Source: Ferrovibrio terrae (GTDB taxonomy: Bacteria > Pseudomonadota > Alphaproteobacteria > Ferrovibrionales > Ferrovibrionaceae). Taken from it: a DNA stretch of 64,000 nt. The notes beneath the pieces were generated by a model, which worked only from the letters and a program-made list of their open reading frames with translations, had not been told where the DNA came from and made no database searches. Shown here one piece after another: positions 1 to 7,864 of this stretch. The number at the start of each line of letters is the position of its first letter. Positions within the stretch are counted from its first letter, which is position 1. The stretch covers positions 2,082,001-2,146,000 of the forward strand of contig NZ_CP041636.1 of assembly GCF_007197755.1 (NCBI RefSeq). The letters run 5' to 3'. Made by a program: the position numbers and the translations under genes.

Positions 1-550
1 TCACTTTCAGCACCTCGCCCACGGTTTCGGGATCGAGGGCGCTGGTCGGTTCATCGAACAGGATGATCTTGGGCTGCAGCACGATGGCGCGGGCGATACC
101 CACGCGCTGCTGTTGCCCGCCGGACAGCTGAGCCGGATGGGCCTGCGCCTTGTCGGCCAGACCGACGCGCTCCAGCGCCGCCATGCCGAGCCGGTCCGCT
201 TCGGCGCGGGATTTGCCCTGTACCTTGCGCAGCGCTAGGGTCACGTTGCCCAGCGCGGTGAGATGCGGGTAGAGATTGAACTGCTGGAATACCATGCCGA
301 TATGCTGGCGGACGGCGTTGATATCCACGTCCGGTCGGCTGATATCGGCGTCGCCCACCATGATCTGGCCGGACTGGAAACTCTCCAGCCGGTTGCAGCA
401 GCGCAGCATGCTGCTTTTGCCCGAACCGGACGGGCCGATGACGCAGACCATCTCGCCGGGAAAGACCCTCAGGTCAATCCCGCGCAAGACCTCAAGGGAG
501 CCGTAGGCCTTGTGCAGGCCTACGAGCTCCAGGATCGGTAACGCACTCAT
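1..550 (-). CDS. Polar amino-acid ABC transporter ATP-binding protein (3' end outside window)
   Basis: This is the ATPase of a GlnQ/HisP-type importer that powers uptake of an amino acid or related small polar solute. Translation from the ATG at 550 gives MSALPILELVGLHKAYG, Walker A GPSGSGKSS, a Q-loop in GMVFQQFNLYPH, the signature LSGGQQQRV and Walker B IILFDEPTSALDPE. All of these are canonical for the family. The reading frame is still open at position 1, so the C-terminal quarter and probably the permease genes lie outside the window. It follows the periplasmic binding-protein gene by 37 bases and is the last visible gene of the dihydropyrimidinase operon. The start is the only plausible ATG, but no strong Shine-Dalgarno is visible. 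Confidence 0.93.
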   Translation of the reverse strand, partial: MSALPILELVGLHKAYGSLEVLRGIDLRVFPGEMVCVIGPSGSGKSSMLRCCNRLESFQSGQIMVGDADISRPDVDINAVRQHIGMVFQQFNLYPHLTALGNVTLALRKVQGKSRAEADRLGMAALERVGLADKAQAHPAQLSGGQQQRVGIARAIVLQPKIILFDEPTSALDPETVGEVLKV

Positions 551-587
551 ACTGACTGTCGCGGACTGACTCTCCGTACCGGAATGC

Positions 588-1433
588 TTACGAGCATTTC
601 AGGGTGACCGGGGTCGCATCGTAGCCTTCCATGTTCGGCACGCCATGACCCGGCGCGATCACCACGGCAGCGGCGTCCGGACCCGGCTTGAAGCCGAACC
701 ATTTCTCGGCCGCCTTGGCCACGAAGCCATCCTTCTTCATGCATTTCAGCGCCATCGAGGCAGCGTCGCGGCCGGCCTTGTCGTCGCCGCGGAAGGCCAG
801 CGCCCAGACCAGACCGGTAGTGATGGTGTAGCTGGTCTTGACTTCCTGGTTCTGCTTCGCCGCCCAGGCCGATACGGTGTTGCCGCCCAGATTGGCATCG
901 GCGCGGCCCGACTGCACGGCCTGGATGGCGTCGGAATTGCTGCCATAGACGTCATATTTGAAGCCGTATTTCGCGGCATTGTCGCGCGTCCAGGTCTCGT
1001 AGGCCGAGCCCTTGTTGACGGCGATGGTCTTGCCCTTCAGGTCATCCAGGCTCTTGATGCCCGGCGCCGACTTCTTCTCGACGAAGGTGAAATCGGTGTT
1101 CAGATAGCCTTCGGTGAACAGCAGCGTCTTGGCGCGTTCCGGGGTCACTGTCACCGGCGCCAGCACGAAATCATACTTCTTGGCGTTCAGGCCCGGAATC
1201 AGGCCGGAGAATTCCGTTCCTTCCACTTCCAGCTTCTTGCCCATGCGCTTGGCCATTTCCTCGCCCAGCTCGATGTTGAAGCCCTGCAGGCCGCCACCGA
1301 GCTTGACCATCGCATGCGGGGCGAAGGTGGCATCGACGCCGGTCTTCAGCACCTGCGCCATGGCAGGCATGCCGACGGTCAGAATCAGGGTGCCGATCGC
1401 GGCCAGGCCCAGGTTGAGTTTGAAAGACGTCAT
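588..1433 (-). CDS. ABC transporter periplasmic substrate-binding protein, amino-acid type
   Basis: A 281-residue solute-binding protein of the bacterial extracellular family 3 (HisJ/GlnH type), delivering its ligand to the ATPase and permease encoded next to it. The N-terminus MTSFKLNLG followed by a hydrophobic stretch and GMPAMAQ is a clear Sec signal peptide with a cleavage site near residue 26. Family features follow: GFNIELGEEMAKR, FSGLIPGLNAKKYDF, PERAKTLLFTEGY and LKGKTIAVNKGSAYE. The open frame extends 96 codons upstream, but the ATG at 1433 is preceded by GGGGGTAA and gives the signal peptide. Its position downstream of a hydantoinase and a carbamoylase suggests that the ligand may be a hydantoin, a carbamoyl amino acid or the released D-amino acid. 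That substrate is inferred. Confidence 0.92.
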   Translation of the reverse strand: MTSFKLNLGLAAIGTLILTVGMPAMAQVLKTGVDATFAPHAMVKLGGGLQGFNIELGEEMAKRMGKKLEVEGTEFSGLIPGLNAKKYDFVLAPVTVTPERAKTLLFTEGYLNTDFTFVEKKSAPGIKSLDDLKGKTIAVNKGSAYETWTRDNAAKYGFKYDVYGSNSDAIQAVQSGRADANLGGNTVSAWAAKQNQEVKTSYTITTGLVWALAFRGDDKAGRDAASMALKCMKKDGFVAKAAEKWFGFKPGPDAAAVVIAPGHGVPNMEGYDATPVTLKCS

Positions 1434-1477
1434 GATTACCCCCGTTGTTGCAGTGATGGATGAAAACGAAAACCCGT

Positions 1478-2428
1478 TCAGTCCGGTGCGGTCCCCAGCG
1501 GTGCGCCGGCGCCGGTGCGTTCGACGATCAGCTTGTAATGCTCGGGCCGACGATGCTTGGCGAAATTGAAGACATGCTCGCGGAAGGTTTCGCCGATGCT
1601 GAGATCGGCACTGGTGAAGATCAGCTCGTCTTCCTCGCTCTGCGCCTGCGCGGTGATCTCGCCGGTCGGCGCCACGATGGCGGAACCGCCGATCATGTGG
1701 AAACCGTCTTCCTTGCCGCATTTGGCTGCAGCCGCCACCCAGATGCCGTTCTGATAGGCATTGCCCTGCAGCGAGAGCAGATGGTGGAACATGCGCAGGT
1801 GCGGCGGCTCGTTCCAGTGGATGTTCCAGCTCGGCGTGTTGTAGCCCAGTGCCACGATCTCGGCGCTCTGCAGGCCCATCACGCGATAGGTCTCGGCCCA
1901 GCGCCGGTCGTTACAGATGCACATGCCGATCCGCGCGCCCAGCGCGTCCCAGACCTTGAAGCCTTCATTGCCGACCTCGAAGAATTTCTTCTCCAGATGC
2001 TGGAACGGCGCGGTCTCGATGTGATGCGAATGGCCGGGCAGGTGGATTTTGCGATAGCGGCCGACGATCTTCGCCTTTTCGTCGGTCAGGATCGCGGTGT
2101 TGAAGCGGCGACCGTCCGGCGTCAGTTCGGCATAGCCGAGATAGAAGCCGATGCCGAATTCGGCGGCCAGATCGAACAGCGGCTTGGTTTCCGGCCCCGG
2201 CATGCTGCGTTCGAAGAAGCGCTCGACGGCTTCCTCCTCGGTCATCCAGTAACGCGGGAAGAAGGTGGTCAGCGCCAGTTCCGGAAAGACGACAAATTTC
2301 GCGCCGCGTGATTTGGATTCGCGCAGCAATTCGATCAGCCGCTTGACGACAGCGGCGCGGCTATCGGCCAGGTGGATCGGGCCAAGCTGCGCGACGGCGA
2401 TGCCGTAAGGCCGTTTCAGCGTGCTCAT
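1478..2428 (-). CDS. N-carbamoyl-D-amino-acid hydrolase (nitrilase superfamily)
   Basis: A 316-residue carbon-nitrogen hydrolase that should cleave N-carbamoyl-D-amino acids to D-amino acid, ammonia and CO2. The nitrilase catalytic triad is visible as Glu50 (FPELALTTFFPRYW), Lys127 (YRKIHLPGH) and Cys172 (MCICNDRRWAETYRVMG). The sequence around Cys172 closely matches my memory of the Agrobacterium D-carbamoylase. Length and residue spacing also agree with that family, so this is more specific than a generic beta-ureidopropionase call. The ATG at 2428 overlaps the upstream dihydropyrimidinase stop by four bases, with GGGAGG seven bases upstream. The pair would convert a hydantoin or dihydropyrimidine to the free amino acid in two steps. 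Acting on N-carbamoyl-beta-alanine remains possible. Confidence 0.92.
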   Translation of the reverse strand: MSTLKRPYGIAVAQLGPIHLADSRAAVVKRLIELLRESKSRGAKFVVFPELALTTFFPRYWMTEEEAVERFFERSMPGPETKPLFDLAAEFGIGFYLGYAELTPDGRRFNTAILTDEKAKIVGRYRKIHLPGHSHHIETAPFQHLEKKFFEVGNEGFKVWDALGARIGMCICNDRRWAETYRVMGLQSAEIVALGYNTPSWNIHWNEPPHLRMFHHLLSLQGNAYQNGIWVAAAAKCGKEDGFHMIGGSAIVAPTGEITAQAQSEEDELIFTSADLSIGETFREHVFNFAKHRRPEHYKLIVERTGAGAPLGTAPD

Positions 2429-3900
2429 GCCGGGCCTCCCATTCCCACCAGGCTGCGCAGCATTTGGCGCGCCACGGCGGCCGAGATGCCGGTCGGATCG
2501 GCCAGCATGTCGGAGGGCTTGCGCTTGAGGAACTGGCCCGAGCCGCGTTCGACCTTCAGCTCGTTATTCTCGATCACGACGCGGCCGCGATTGATCACGA
2601 TTTCCGGCCAGCCTTTCAGCTGGCGGCCTTCATAAGGGGTGTAGCCAACATTGTCGTGCAGCATGGTGGCCGTGACCGTGATCTCGCGATCCTGGTTCCA
2701 GATACCGAGATCGGCATCGGCACCGACGGCAATTGTGCCCTTGCGGCCGGACAGACCATACATCTCGGCATGGTTGGTGGCGGTTAATGCTACGAATTCC
2801 TGCATGCTGATGCGGCCGGCCATAACGCCTTCGGAGAACAGCAGCGGCAGGCGCAACTCCAGGCCGGGCACGCCATTGGCCATTTCCTTGAACGTCGTCG
2901 CATCGCCCTTGGGCAGCTTGCCGCTCTTGTCGAAACGGTAGGGCGCATGGTCGGAGGAATAGGTATAGAGCGTGCCATCCTTCATGCCGGCCCAGACCGC
3001 CTCCTGCGATTCCTTGTCACGCGGCGGCGGCGAGCAGCAGAACATCGCGCCCTGCAGGCCCTCGCGATCCAGATCCTCGGCGGTGAGGAACAGGTATTGC
3101 GGACAGGTTTCGGCATAGACGGCGGCGCCGCGCTGCTTGGCGCGACGAATGGTGTGGATCGCTTCCTGGCCAGAGACATGTACGATCAGCAGCGGCACGC
3201 CCAGCAGGCGCGACAGCGCGATGGCGCGGTTGGTCGCTTCGGCTTCGGCCAGCGGATCATGCGCCACGGCATGGAATTTCGGCGCGGTATGGCCCTGTTC
3301 CAGCAGGCGATGGGCCAGCCAGCGGATCATGTCGTGGTTCTCGGCATGCACCATCACCAGCGCCTGTTCGCGGGCCGCCACCGACAGCACATCGAGCAGC
3401 TGGTGATCGTCCAGCTTCAGCTTGTCATAGGTCATATAGACCTTGAGCGAGGTGATGCCGTCGCGGATCGCCTTGGGCAGATCGGTCTGCAGCGCGGTAT
3501 CGTCCGGATTGGCGAGGATCAGATGGAAGCCGTAATCGATCACGGCCTTCTCGCGCGCCAGTTTGCCGTAATCGGCGACGACCTCAGGGATCTTCATGTC
3601 GCGATGCTGCGCGGCAAAAGGAATGATCGTCGTGGTGCCGCCGAAGGCGGCCGAGACGGTGGCCGAATAGAAATCGTCGGCGCACATCAGGCCCATGCCG
3701 GAAAGCTGCTCGACATGGCAGTGGCTGTCGATGCCGCCGGGCAACACCCAGCGGCCGGCCGCGTCGATCTCACGTTTTCCGGGCGCCAGTCCCTTGCCCA
3801 GGGCGGCGATCACGCCGTCGCGGACGGCGATATCGGCTGCAAACACGTCGCTCGCGGTGGCAATACGGCCATTGCGTATCACCAGGTCGAAATCACTCAT
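2425..3900 (-). CDS. hydA: Dihydropyrimidinase / D-hydantoinase
   Basis: A zinc amidohydrolase of about 491 residues that opens 5,6-dihydropyrimidine or 5-substituted hydantoin rings to N-carbamoyl amino acids in the cytoplasm. Metal-site motifs are complete: DSHCHVEQ near residue 60, the carboxylated lysine in SLKVYMTYDK, VMVHAENHD, LLIVHVSGQEA and SSDHAPY. This length is normal for the family. The open frame begins with GTG at 3909, but the ATG at 3900 gives the usual MSDFDLVIRNGRI start and is preceded by GAGTGGGG. It is the first gene of a four-gene minus-strand operon with the N-carbamoyl hydrolase and the importer. A perfect palindrome lies about 90 bases upstream and is the probable operator for the neighbouring LysR regulator. 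Confidence 0.94.
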   Translation of the reverse strand: MSDFDLVIRNGRIATASDVFAADIAVRDGVIAALGKGLAPGKREIDAAGRWVLPGGIDSHCHVEQLSGMGLMCADDFYSATVSAAFGGTTTIIPFAAQHRDMKIPEVVADYGKLAREKAVIDYGFHLILANPDDTALQTDLPKAIRDGITSLKVYMTYDKLKLDDHQLLDVLSVAAREQALVMVHAENHDMIRWLAHRLLEQGHTAPKFHAVAHDPLAEAEATNRAIALSRLLGVPLLIVHVSGQEAIHTIRRAKQRGAAVYAETCPQYLFLTAEDLDREGLQGAMFCCSPPPRDKESQEAVWAGMKDGTLYTYSSDHAPYRFDKSGKLPKGDATTFKEMANGVPGLELRLPLLFSEGVMAGRISMQEFVALTATNHAEMYGLSGRKGTIAVGADADLGIWNQDREITVTATMLHDNVGYTPYEGRQLKGWPEIVINRGRVVIENNELKVERGSGQFLKRKPSDMLADPTGISAAVARQMLRSLVGMGGPA

Positions 3901-3988
3901 GCGCCCCACTCAAATGCTGATCAGACACAGCGCTTCGACAAAAATTCTCGCAATGCAGCACCAGAATGTCGCATGCCGGTTTGTCATC

Positions 3989-4013
3989 CGCCCTTAACAT
4001 CATGTTAAGGGCG
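3989..4013. promoter_or_regulatory. Perfect 12-bp inverted repeat with 1-base centre; probable LysR operator
   Basis: The arms CGCCCTTAACAT and ATGTTAAGGGCG flank a single C. The core TTAACATCATGTTAA fits the T-N11-A layout of LysR-type binding sites. It lies between the LysR stop and the dihydropyrimidinase start, that is, upstream of the dihydropyrimidinase operon. It could also fold as a hairpin in the LysR mRNA, but it has no T-run. A near copy at 5024-5044 on the other side of the LysR gene favours the operator reading. Confidence 0.7.
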
Positions 4014-4030
4014 ACCGGCGGCAGTGGCGG

Positions 4031-4966
4031 TCAGTGCCGTAACGCCCCTTCGCGCATGTCCTCCTGCAGCGAAAAACCGTTGGCGGCCATGAGCTTGCGC
4101 AAAATCTTCACGAAGGATTGCGCGAGCTGCGACATTGGCTCGAAGCGCAGGAAGGCGAGGTTGGCCATCATCACCGGCGCGTCTGAGACGGGACGCGACA
4201 CGAGATGGCCGTTCGGCCAGTTGTGCAGTGAGAATTCGTCGATCAGCGCCACGCCGGCACCAGCCTGCACCAGCGCGCAGGCGCTTTGCGGTGAGCCGAC
4301 CTCGATGGTGGCTCTCAGCGGCAGGCCGGCGCGGTCATACATCTGCGCCACCATGCGGCCATAGGGTGTGTCGCGGTCATAGGCGATCAGCGGATATTCG
4401 GCCAGATCGGCCAGCGACAGCATGGGTTTGCGCGTCAGCGGATGATCCTCGGGGCAGACGCAGCAGACCGGACTCTGGCCCAGCGGTTTGGTCTCCAGGT
4501 TGGGATGGTCGATCGGTGTGCTGATCACGCCGATATCGGCCTGGTGGTTCAGCAGGCGCTCCTGCAGCGGCGCGTAATTGAGGAAATTGAAGGTGACTTT
4601 CGCGTCCGTATATTTCTCGCAAAGCTGGGCGATTGCCTGCGGAATCAGCACATGGCCGATACTTGGGCTGGACACGATATGCAAAGCGCCCTGGCGGCGC
4701 TCTGCCAGCGAATGCGCGACTTCGTTGACGCGCTGCACGCCCAGGTAGACATGGTCGACTTCCCGGAACAGGCGTTTCGCCTCAGGGGTTGCGTAAAGCC
4801 GGCCCCTGATGCGCTCGAATAGCGGAAAGCCGACGCGGGTTTCGGTGTAGGACAGCAGACGGCTGACTGCCGGCTGCGAGACATGCAGCACTTTTGAAGC
4901 ACCGCTGATCGAGCCGGTGCTCATCACGGCGCGGAAAACTTCAATCTGCCTGAGATTCAAGGACAT
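4031..4966 (-). CDS. LysR-family transcriptional regulator
   Basis: A 311-residue LysR regulator. The N-terminal winged helix-turn-helix is clear (LRQIEVFRAVMSTGSISGAS, then VSQPAVSRLL), followed by a periplasmic-binding-protein-like effector domain from about residue 90 (ALHIVSSPSIGHVLIPQAI). It sits between the dihydropyrimidinase operon and the divergently transcribed racemase operon, the usual place for a LysR regulator of adjacent catabolic genes. Two copies of a 21-base palindromic sequence bracket the gene, one upstream of each operon, so it probably controls both. The effector is unknown and may be a hydantoin, dihydropyrimidine or carbamoyl intermediate. Confidence 0.93.
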   Translation of the reverse strand: MSLNLRQIEVFRAVMSTGSISGASKVLHVSQPAVSRLLSYTETRVGFPLFERIRGRLYATPEAKRLFREVDHVYLGVQRVNEVAHSLAERRQGALHIVSSPSIGHVLIPQAIAQLCEKYTDAKVTFNFLNYAPLQERLLNHQADIGVISTPIDHPNLETKPLGQSPVCCVCPEDHPLTRKPMLSLADLAEYPLIAYDRDTPYGRMVAQMYDRAGLPLRATIEVGSPQSACALVQAGAGVALIDEFSLHNWPNGHLVSRPVSDAPVMMANLAFLRFEPMSQLAQSFVKILRKLMAANGFSLQEDMREGALRH

Positions 4967-5023
4967 ACGCGCCTCCCATGCGCCGTTTTATGGTCATCGC
5001 ATGATGCACCAAAAATCGGTCAT

Positions 5024-5044
5024 CCCATAACATCGCGTTAAGGG
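5024..5044. promoter_or_regulatory. Second copy of the LysR-box palindrome in the divergent LysR/racemase promoter
   Basis: CCCATAACATCGCGTTAAGGG matches the 3989-4013 palindrome at 18 of 21 positions. It lies 58 bases upstream of the LysR start and about 80 bases upstream of the racemase start, a typical position for LysR autoregulation combined with activation of the divergent operon. The shared half-site is GTTAAGGG. Confidence 0.68.
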
Positions 5045-5125
5045 TGCCAGACAAATACGCAAGGAGCATGCCACTCCCAGCGCGCGCGGAGTGACATAGA
5101 CTGGCCGCAACTCCTGGAGGCCGCG

Positions 5126-5785
5126 ATGACATCCACAATCATTGTGATCAATCCGAATTCGAACGAAGGCGTGACGGCCGGCATCGATGCCGCGCTGGAA
5201 CCCCTGCGCATGGCCGGCGGCCCGGCGATCCGTGCCCTGACGCTGAAAGAGGGCCCGCCGGGGGTCCAGAGCCAGCATGACGTGGAGAGCGTGACTTTGC
5301 CGTTGGCGCGACTGGCGCAATCGCTGGAAGCCGAGGCCAGTGCCTTCGTCATTGCCTGTTTCAGCGATCCTGGCCTGCATGTGGTGCGCGAGGCCGTGAA
5401 ATGCCCGGTGCTGGGTATCGCCGAATGTGGCGTACTGACGGCCCTCACCATGGGCCACGCTTTCGGCGTCATCGCCATTCTGCAAACCTCGATCCCGCGT
5501 CACCTGCGGCTCTGGGGCGCGATGGGCGTCACCGACCGTCTGGCCGGCGAACTCGCCATTGGTCTCACGGTGGCCGAACTCGCTGACCGCGAGCGCACGC
5601 TCAAGCGCATGATTGACACGGGTAAGCGTCTGCGCGACGAACGTCAGGCCAATACTATCGTCATGGGCTGCGCCGGCATGGCGGTGTTCCGTGACCCGCT
5701 GCAGGACGCGCTGGGCATCCCGGTGATCGAACCGACCCAGGCGGCGGCGACGATGGCATTAGGCCGCGTACGCCTGGGTTGGTAG
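5126..5785 (+). CDS. Asp/Glu/hydantoin racemase family protein
   Basis: A 219-residue racemase of the aspartate/glutamate/hydantoin family, acting by a two-base mechanism with paired cysteines. The N-terminus TIIVINPNSNEGVT is the typical hydantoin-racemase opening. Cys78 (IACFSDPGL) and Cys182 (VMGCAGMA) are the expected catalytic pair. The start is preceded by CTGGAGG. It is the first gene of a plus-strand operon divergent from LysR. With the D-hydantoinase and D-carbamoylase across the regulator it makes the standard three-enzyme set for dynamic conversion of racemic 5-substituted hydantoins to D-amino acids. Allantoin racemase or a maleate isomerase-like role are alternatives. Confidence 0.88.
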   Translation: MTSTIIVINPNSNEGVTAGIDAALEPLRMAGGPAIRALTLKEGPPGVQSQHDVESVTLPLARLAQSLEAEASAFVIACFSDPGLHVVREAVKCPVLGIAECGVLTALTMGHAFGVIAILQTSIPRHLRLWGAMGVTDRLAGELAIGLTVAELADRERTLKRMIDTGKRLRDERQANTIVMGCAGMAVFRDPLQDALGIPVIEPTQAAATMALGRVRLGW

Positions 5786-5790
5786 CCGCG

Positions 5791-6429
5791 ATGGATATCG
5801 CTGCCTCCGAGCTATCGCCCGACCGTATCTATAAGCTGCTGGTCAGCACGGTGATGCCGCGACCGATTGCGCTGGTCTCGACACTGAACGAGGACGGCAG
5901 CCCGAATGCGGCGCCTTTCAGTTTCTTCAACGTCTTCAGCAATGCGCCACCGCTGCTGGTGTTCGGCATCGAGGGCAACAAGCGCAGCGAAGACAGGCCG
6001 CATAAGGATACCGCGCGCAACATCCTCGCGCGCGGCGAATTCGTCGTGAACCTGGTCAGCCATGCGATGGCCCTGCCGATGGTGGCCAGTGCCATCGATT
6101 TCCCGGAAGGCGTCAGCGAATTCGACGAAGCCGGATTCACGCCGCGTCCCTCGAAGCAGGTCGCGGTGCCGGGCATTGCGCAATCACCCGTCAGTTTCGA
6201 ATGCCGGCTGTTCAACACGGTGCCGCTGCCCTTCAATCGCAGTCTGGTCACCGGCGAAATCCTGCATCTGCATGTGGCCGACAACGCCATCGACGACAAA
6301 TTGCATGTCGATCCAGATGCACTGGACCTTGTAGGCCGCATGCATGGCGCCGGCTGGTATATCCGCACGCGAGACCGCTTCGAGATTCCGCGCATGACGC
6401 CCGAGGAATGGAGAGCGAGACGTAAATGA
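5791..6429 (+). CDS. Flavin reductase-like (DIM6/NTAB) FMN-binding protein
   Basis: A protein of about 212 residues with the split-barrel FMN-binding fold of the flavin reductase-like family. Motifs include VMPRPIALVSTLNEDGSPN, APFSFFNVFSNAPPL and EFVVNLVSHAM. Proteins of this type reduce free flavin for two-component monooxygenases or act as flavin-dependent oxidoreductases. The open frame also contains an upstream TTG at 5779, but the ATG at 5791 avoids overlap with the racemase stop. Its own stop overlaps the next start (ATGA). It might supply reduced flavin to an oxygenase of the island, but that pairing is inferred. Confidence 0.85.
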   Translation: MDIAASELSPDRIYKLLVSTVMPRPIALVSTLNEDGSPNAAPFSFFNVFSNAPPLLVFGIEGNKRSEDRPHKDTARNILARGEFVVNLVSHAMALPMVASAIDFPEGVSEFDEAGFTPRPSKQVAVPGIAQSPVSFECRLFNTVPLPFNRSLVTGEILHLHVADNAIDDKLHVDPDALDLVGRMHGAGWYIRTRDRFEIPRMTPEEWRARRK

Positions 6430-7838
6430 CGGATGTCCTCGAACGGCTGCGCGGCATTGTTGGCGCTGCTCACGTTCTCACCTCGACAGGCGATCAGCAG
6501 GCCTATGTTGTCGACTGGATGAAGAAATACCGTGGCGTGGCGCTGGCAGTGGTGCGGCCGGGCAGCACGGACGAGGTCGCTGCCGTTCTGCGCTGCTGCA
6601 ATGATGCCGGCGTTACAGTGATTCCCCAGGGTGGCAACACCGGCATGGCCGGTGGTGCGACACCAGACGGCAGCGGCGCGCAGGTGATTCTCAGTCTGAC
6701 GCGCATGAACCGCATCCGCGAGATCGATCCGGTCGGCAATACGATCACAGTGGATGCCGGCTGCGTGCTGGCGACGATACAGCAGGCCGCGCGCGATGCC
6801 GGATGCTTCTTTCCGCTCAGCCTGGGTGCCGAAGGCAGTTGCACCATTGGCGGCAATCTTGCCACCAATGCCGGCGGCATTGCCGTGCTGCGCTATGGCA
6901 ACATGCGCGAACTGGCGCTTGGCCTGGAAGTGGTGCTGGCCGATGGCCGCATCTGGGATGGGTTACAGGCCCTGCGCAAGGACAATACCGGCTACGACCT
7001 GCGTGATCTGTTCATCGGCTCCGAAGGCACGCTCGGCGTGATCACCGGCGCTGTGCTGAAGCTGTATGCCGCGCCCGCCGCCAAAGTGACCGCGATGGCC
7101 GCGCTGCCCGGGCGCGCTGCTGCGCTGGCGCTGTTCACACGCTTACGAGCTCGTGCCGGCGACCGGCTAACGGCGTTTGAATTCATGACGCGCAACTGTG
7201 TCGACCTGGTGCTGAAGCACGCCAGCGGCGCCGTCGCGCCGTTTGCGGCGGCACCGCCGGCCATTGCCCTGGCCGAACTGAGCGATACCGACGCCGAGGC
7301 GGATCTGGCCGGACTGCTGGAAGACCTGCTGGCGGCGGCTGTCGAGGCGGGTGAGGCGACAGATGCCGTGATTGCCCAGAGCGGCGAACAGGCAAAGGCG
7401 CTGTGGCGCATCCGGGAAGGCATCTCGGAAGCCCAGGTCCGTGCGGGGAAAACGATCAAGCACGATATTGCGCTGCCGATCGGGCAACTCGCGGCCTTCA
7501 TGGACGATTGCGAGCGCGTGGTCGAAGCGGCCTATCCGGGGCTGAACTTCCTGGTCTTCGGTCATCTCGGCGACGGCAACCTGCATTACAACCTGCAGCG
7601 CGCACCGCAGATGGATGACGATGCCTTCTATGCCCTGACCGGGCCACTCAATGCGCTGGTGCACGACCTGGTGCACCGCTATCGCGGCAGCATCAGCGCC
7701 GAACACGGCGTTGGCCAGCTGCGACGCGATGAGTTGCCGCGCTACAAGTCCGTCGTGGCGCTGCAGATGATGCATGACCTGAAACAGCTGTTCGATCCCG
7801 CCTGCATTCTCAATCCGGGCAAACTGCTCCAATCCTGA
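6426..7838 (+). CDS. FAD-binding oxidase / D-2-hydroxyacid dehydrogenase (GlcD/D2HGDH-like)
   Basis: A 470-residue flavoprotein of the FAD_binding_4 plus FAD-oxidase C-terminal family (glycolate oxidase GlcD, D-lactate and D-2-hydroxyglutarate dehydrogenases). The PCMH-type FAD domain shows VIPQGGNTGMAGG near residue 70, GGNLATNAGGI and GYDLRDLFIGSEGTLG. The C-terminal domain shows FGHLGDGNLHYN and the metal-binding SAEHGVGQ. It probably oxidises a D-2-hydroxy acid to a 2-oxo acid, passing electrons to a quinone or electron-transfer flavoprotein. Within this operon it could act on a carbon-skeleton product of ring cleavage, feeding the DapA-family lyase encoded 26 bases downstream. Confidence 0.9.
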   Translation: MTDVLERLRGIVGAAHVLTSTGDQQAYVVDWMKKYRGVALAVVRPGSTDEVAAVLRCCNDAGVTVIPQGGNTGMAGGATPDGSGAQVILSLTRMNRIREIDPVGNTITVDAGCVLATIQQAARDAGCFFPLSLGAEGSCTIGGNLATNAGGIAVLRYGNMRELALGLEVVLADGRIWDGLQALRKDNTGYDLRDLFIGSEGTLGVITGAVLKLYAAPAAKVTAMAALPGRAAALALFTRLRARAGDRLTAFEFMTRNCVDLVLKHASGAVAPFAAAPPAIALAELSDTDAEADLAGLLEDLLAAAVEAGEATDAVIAQSGEQAKALWRIREGISEAQVRAGKTIKHDIALPIGQLAAFMDDCERVVEAAYPGLNFLVFGHLGDGNLHYNLQRAPQMDDDAFYALTGPLNALVHDLVHRYRGSISAEHGVGQLRRDELPRYKSVVALQMMHDLKQLFDPACILNPGKLLQS

Positions 7839-7864
7839 TTCTCGCCACAAGAGGTTCTCCTGAC

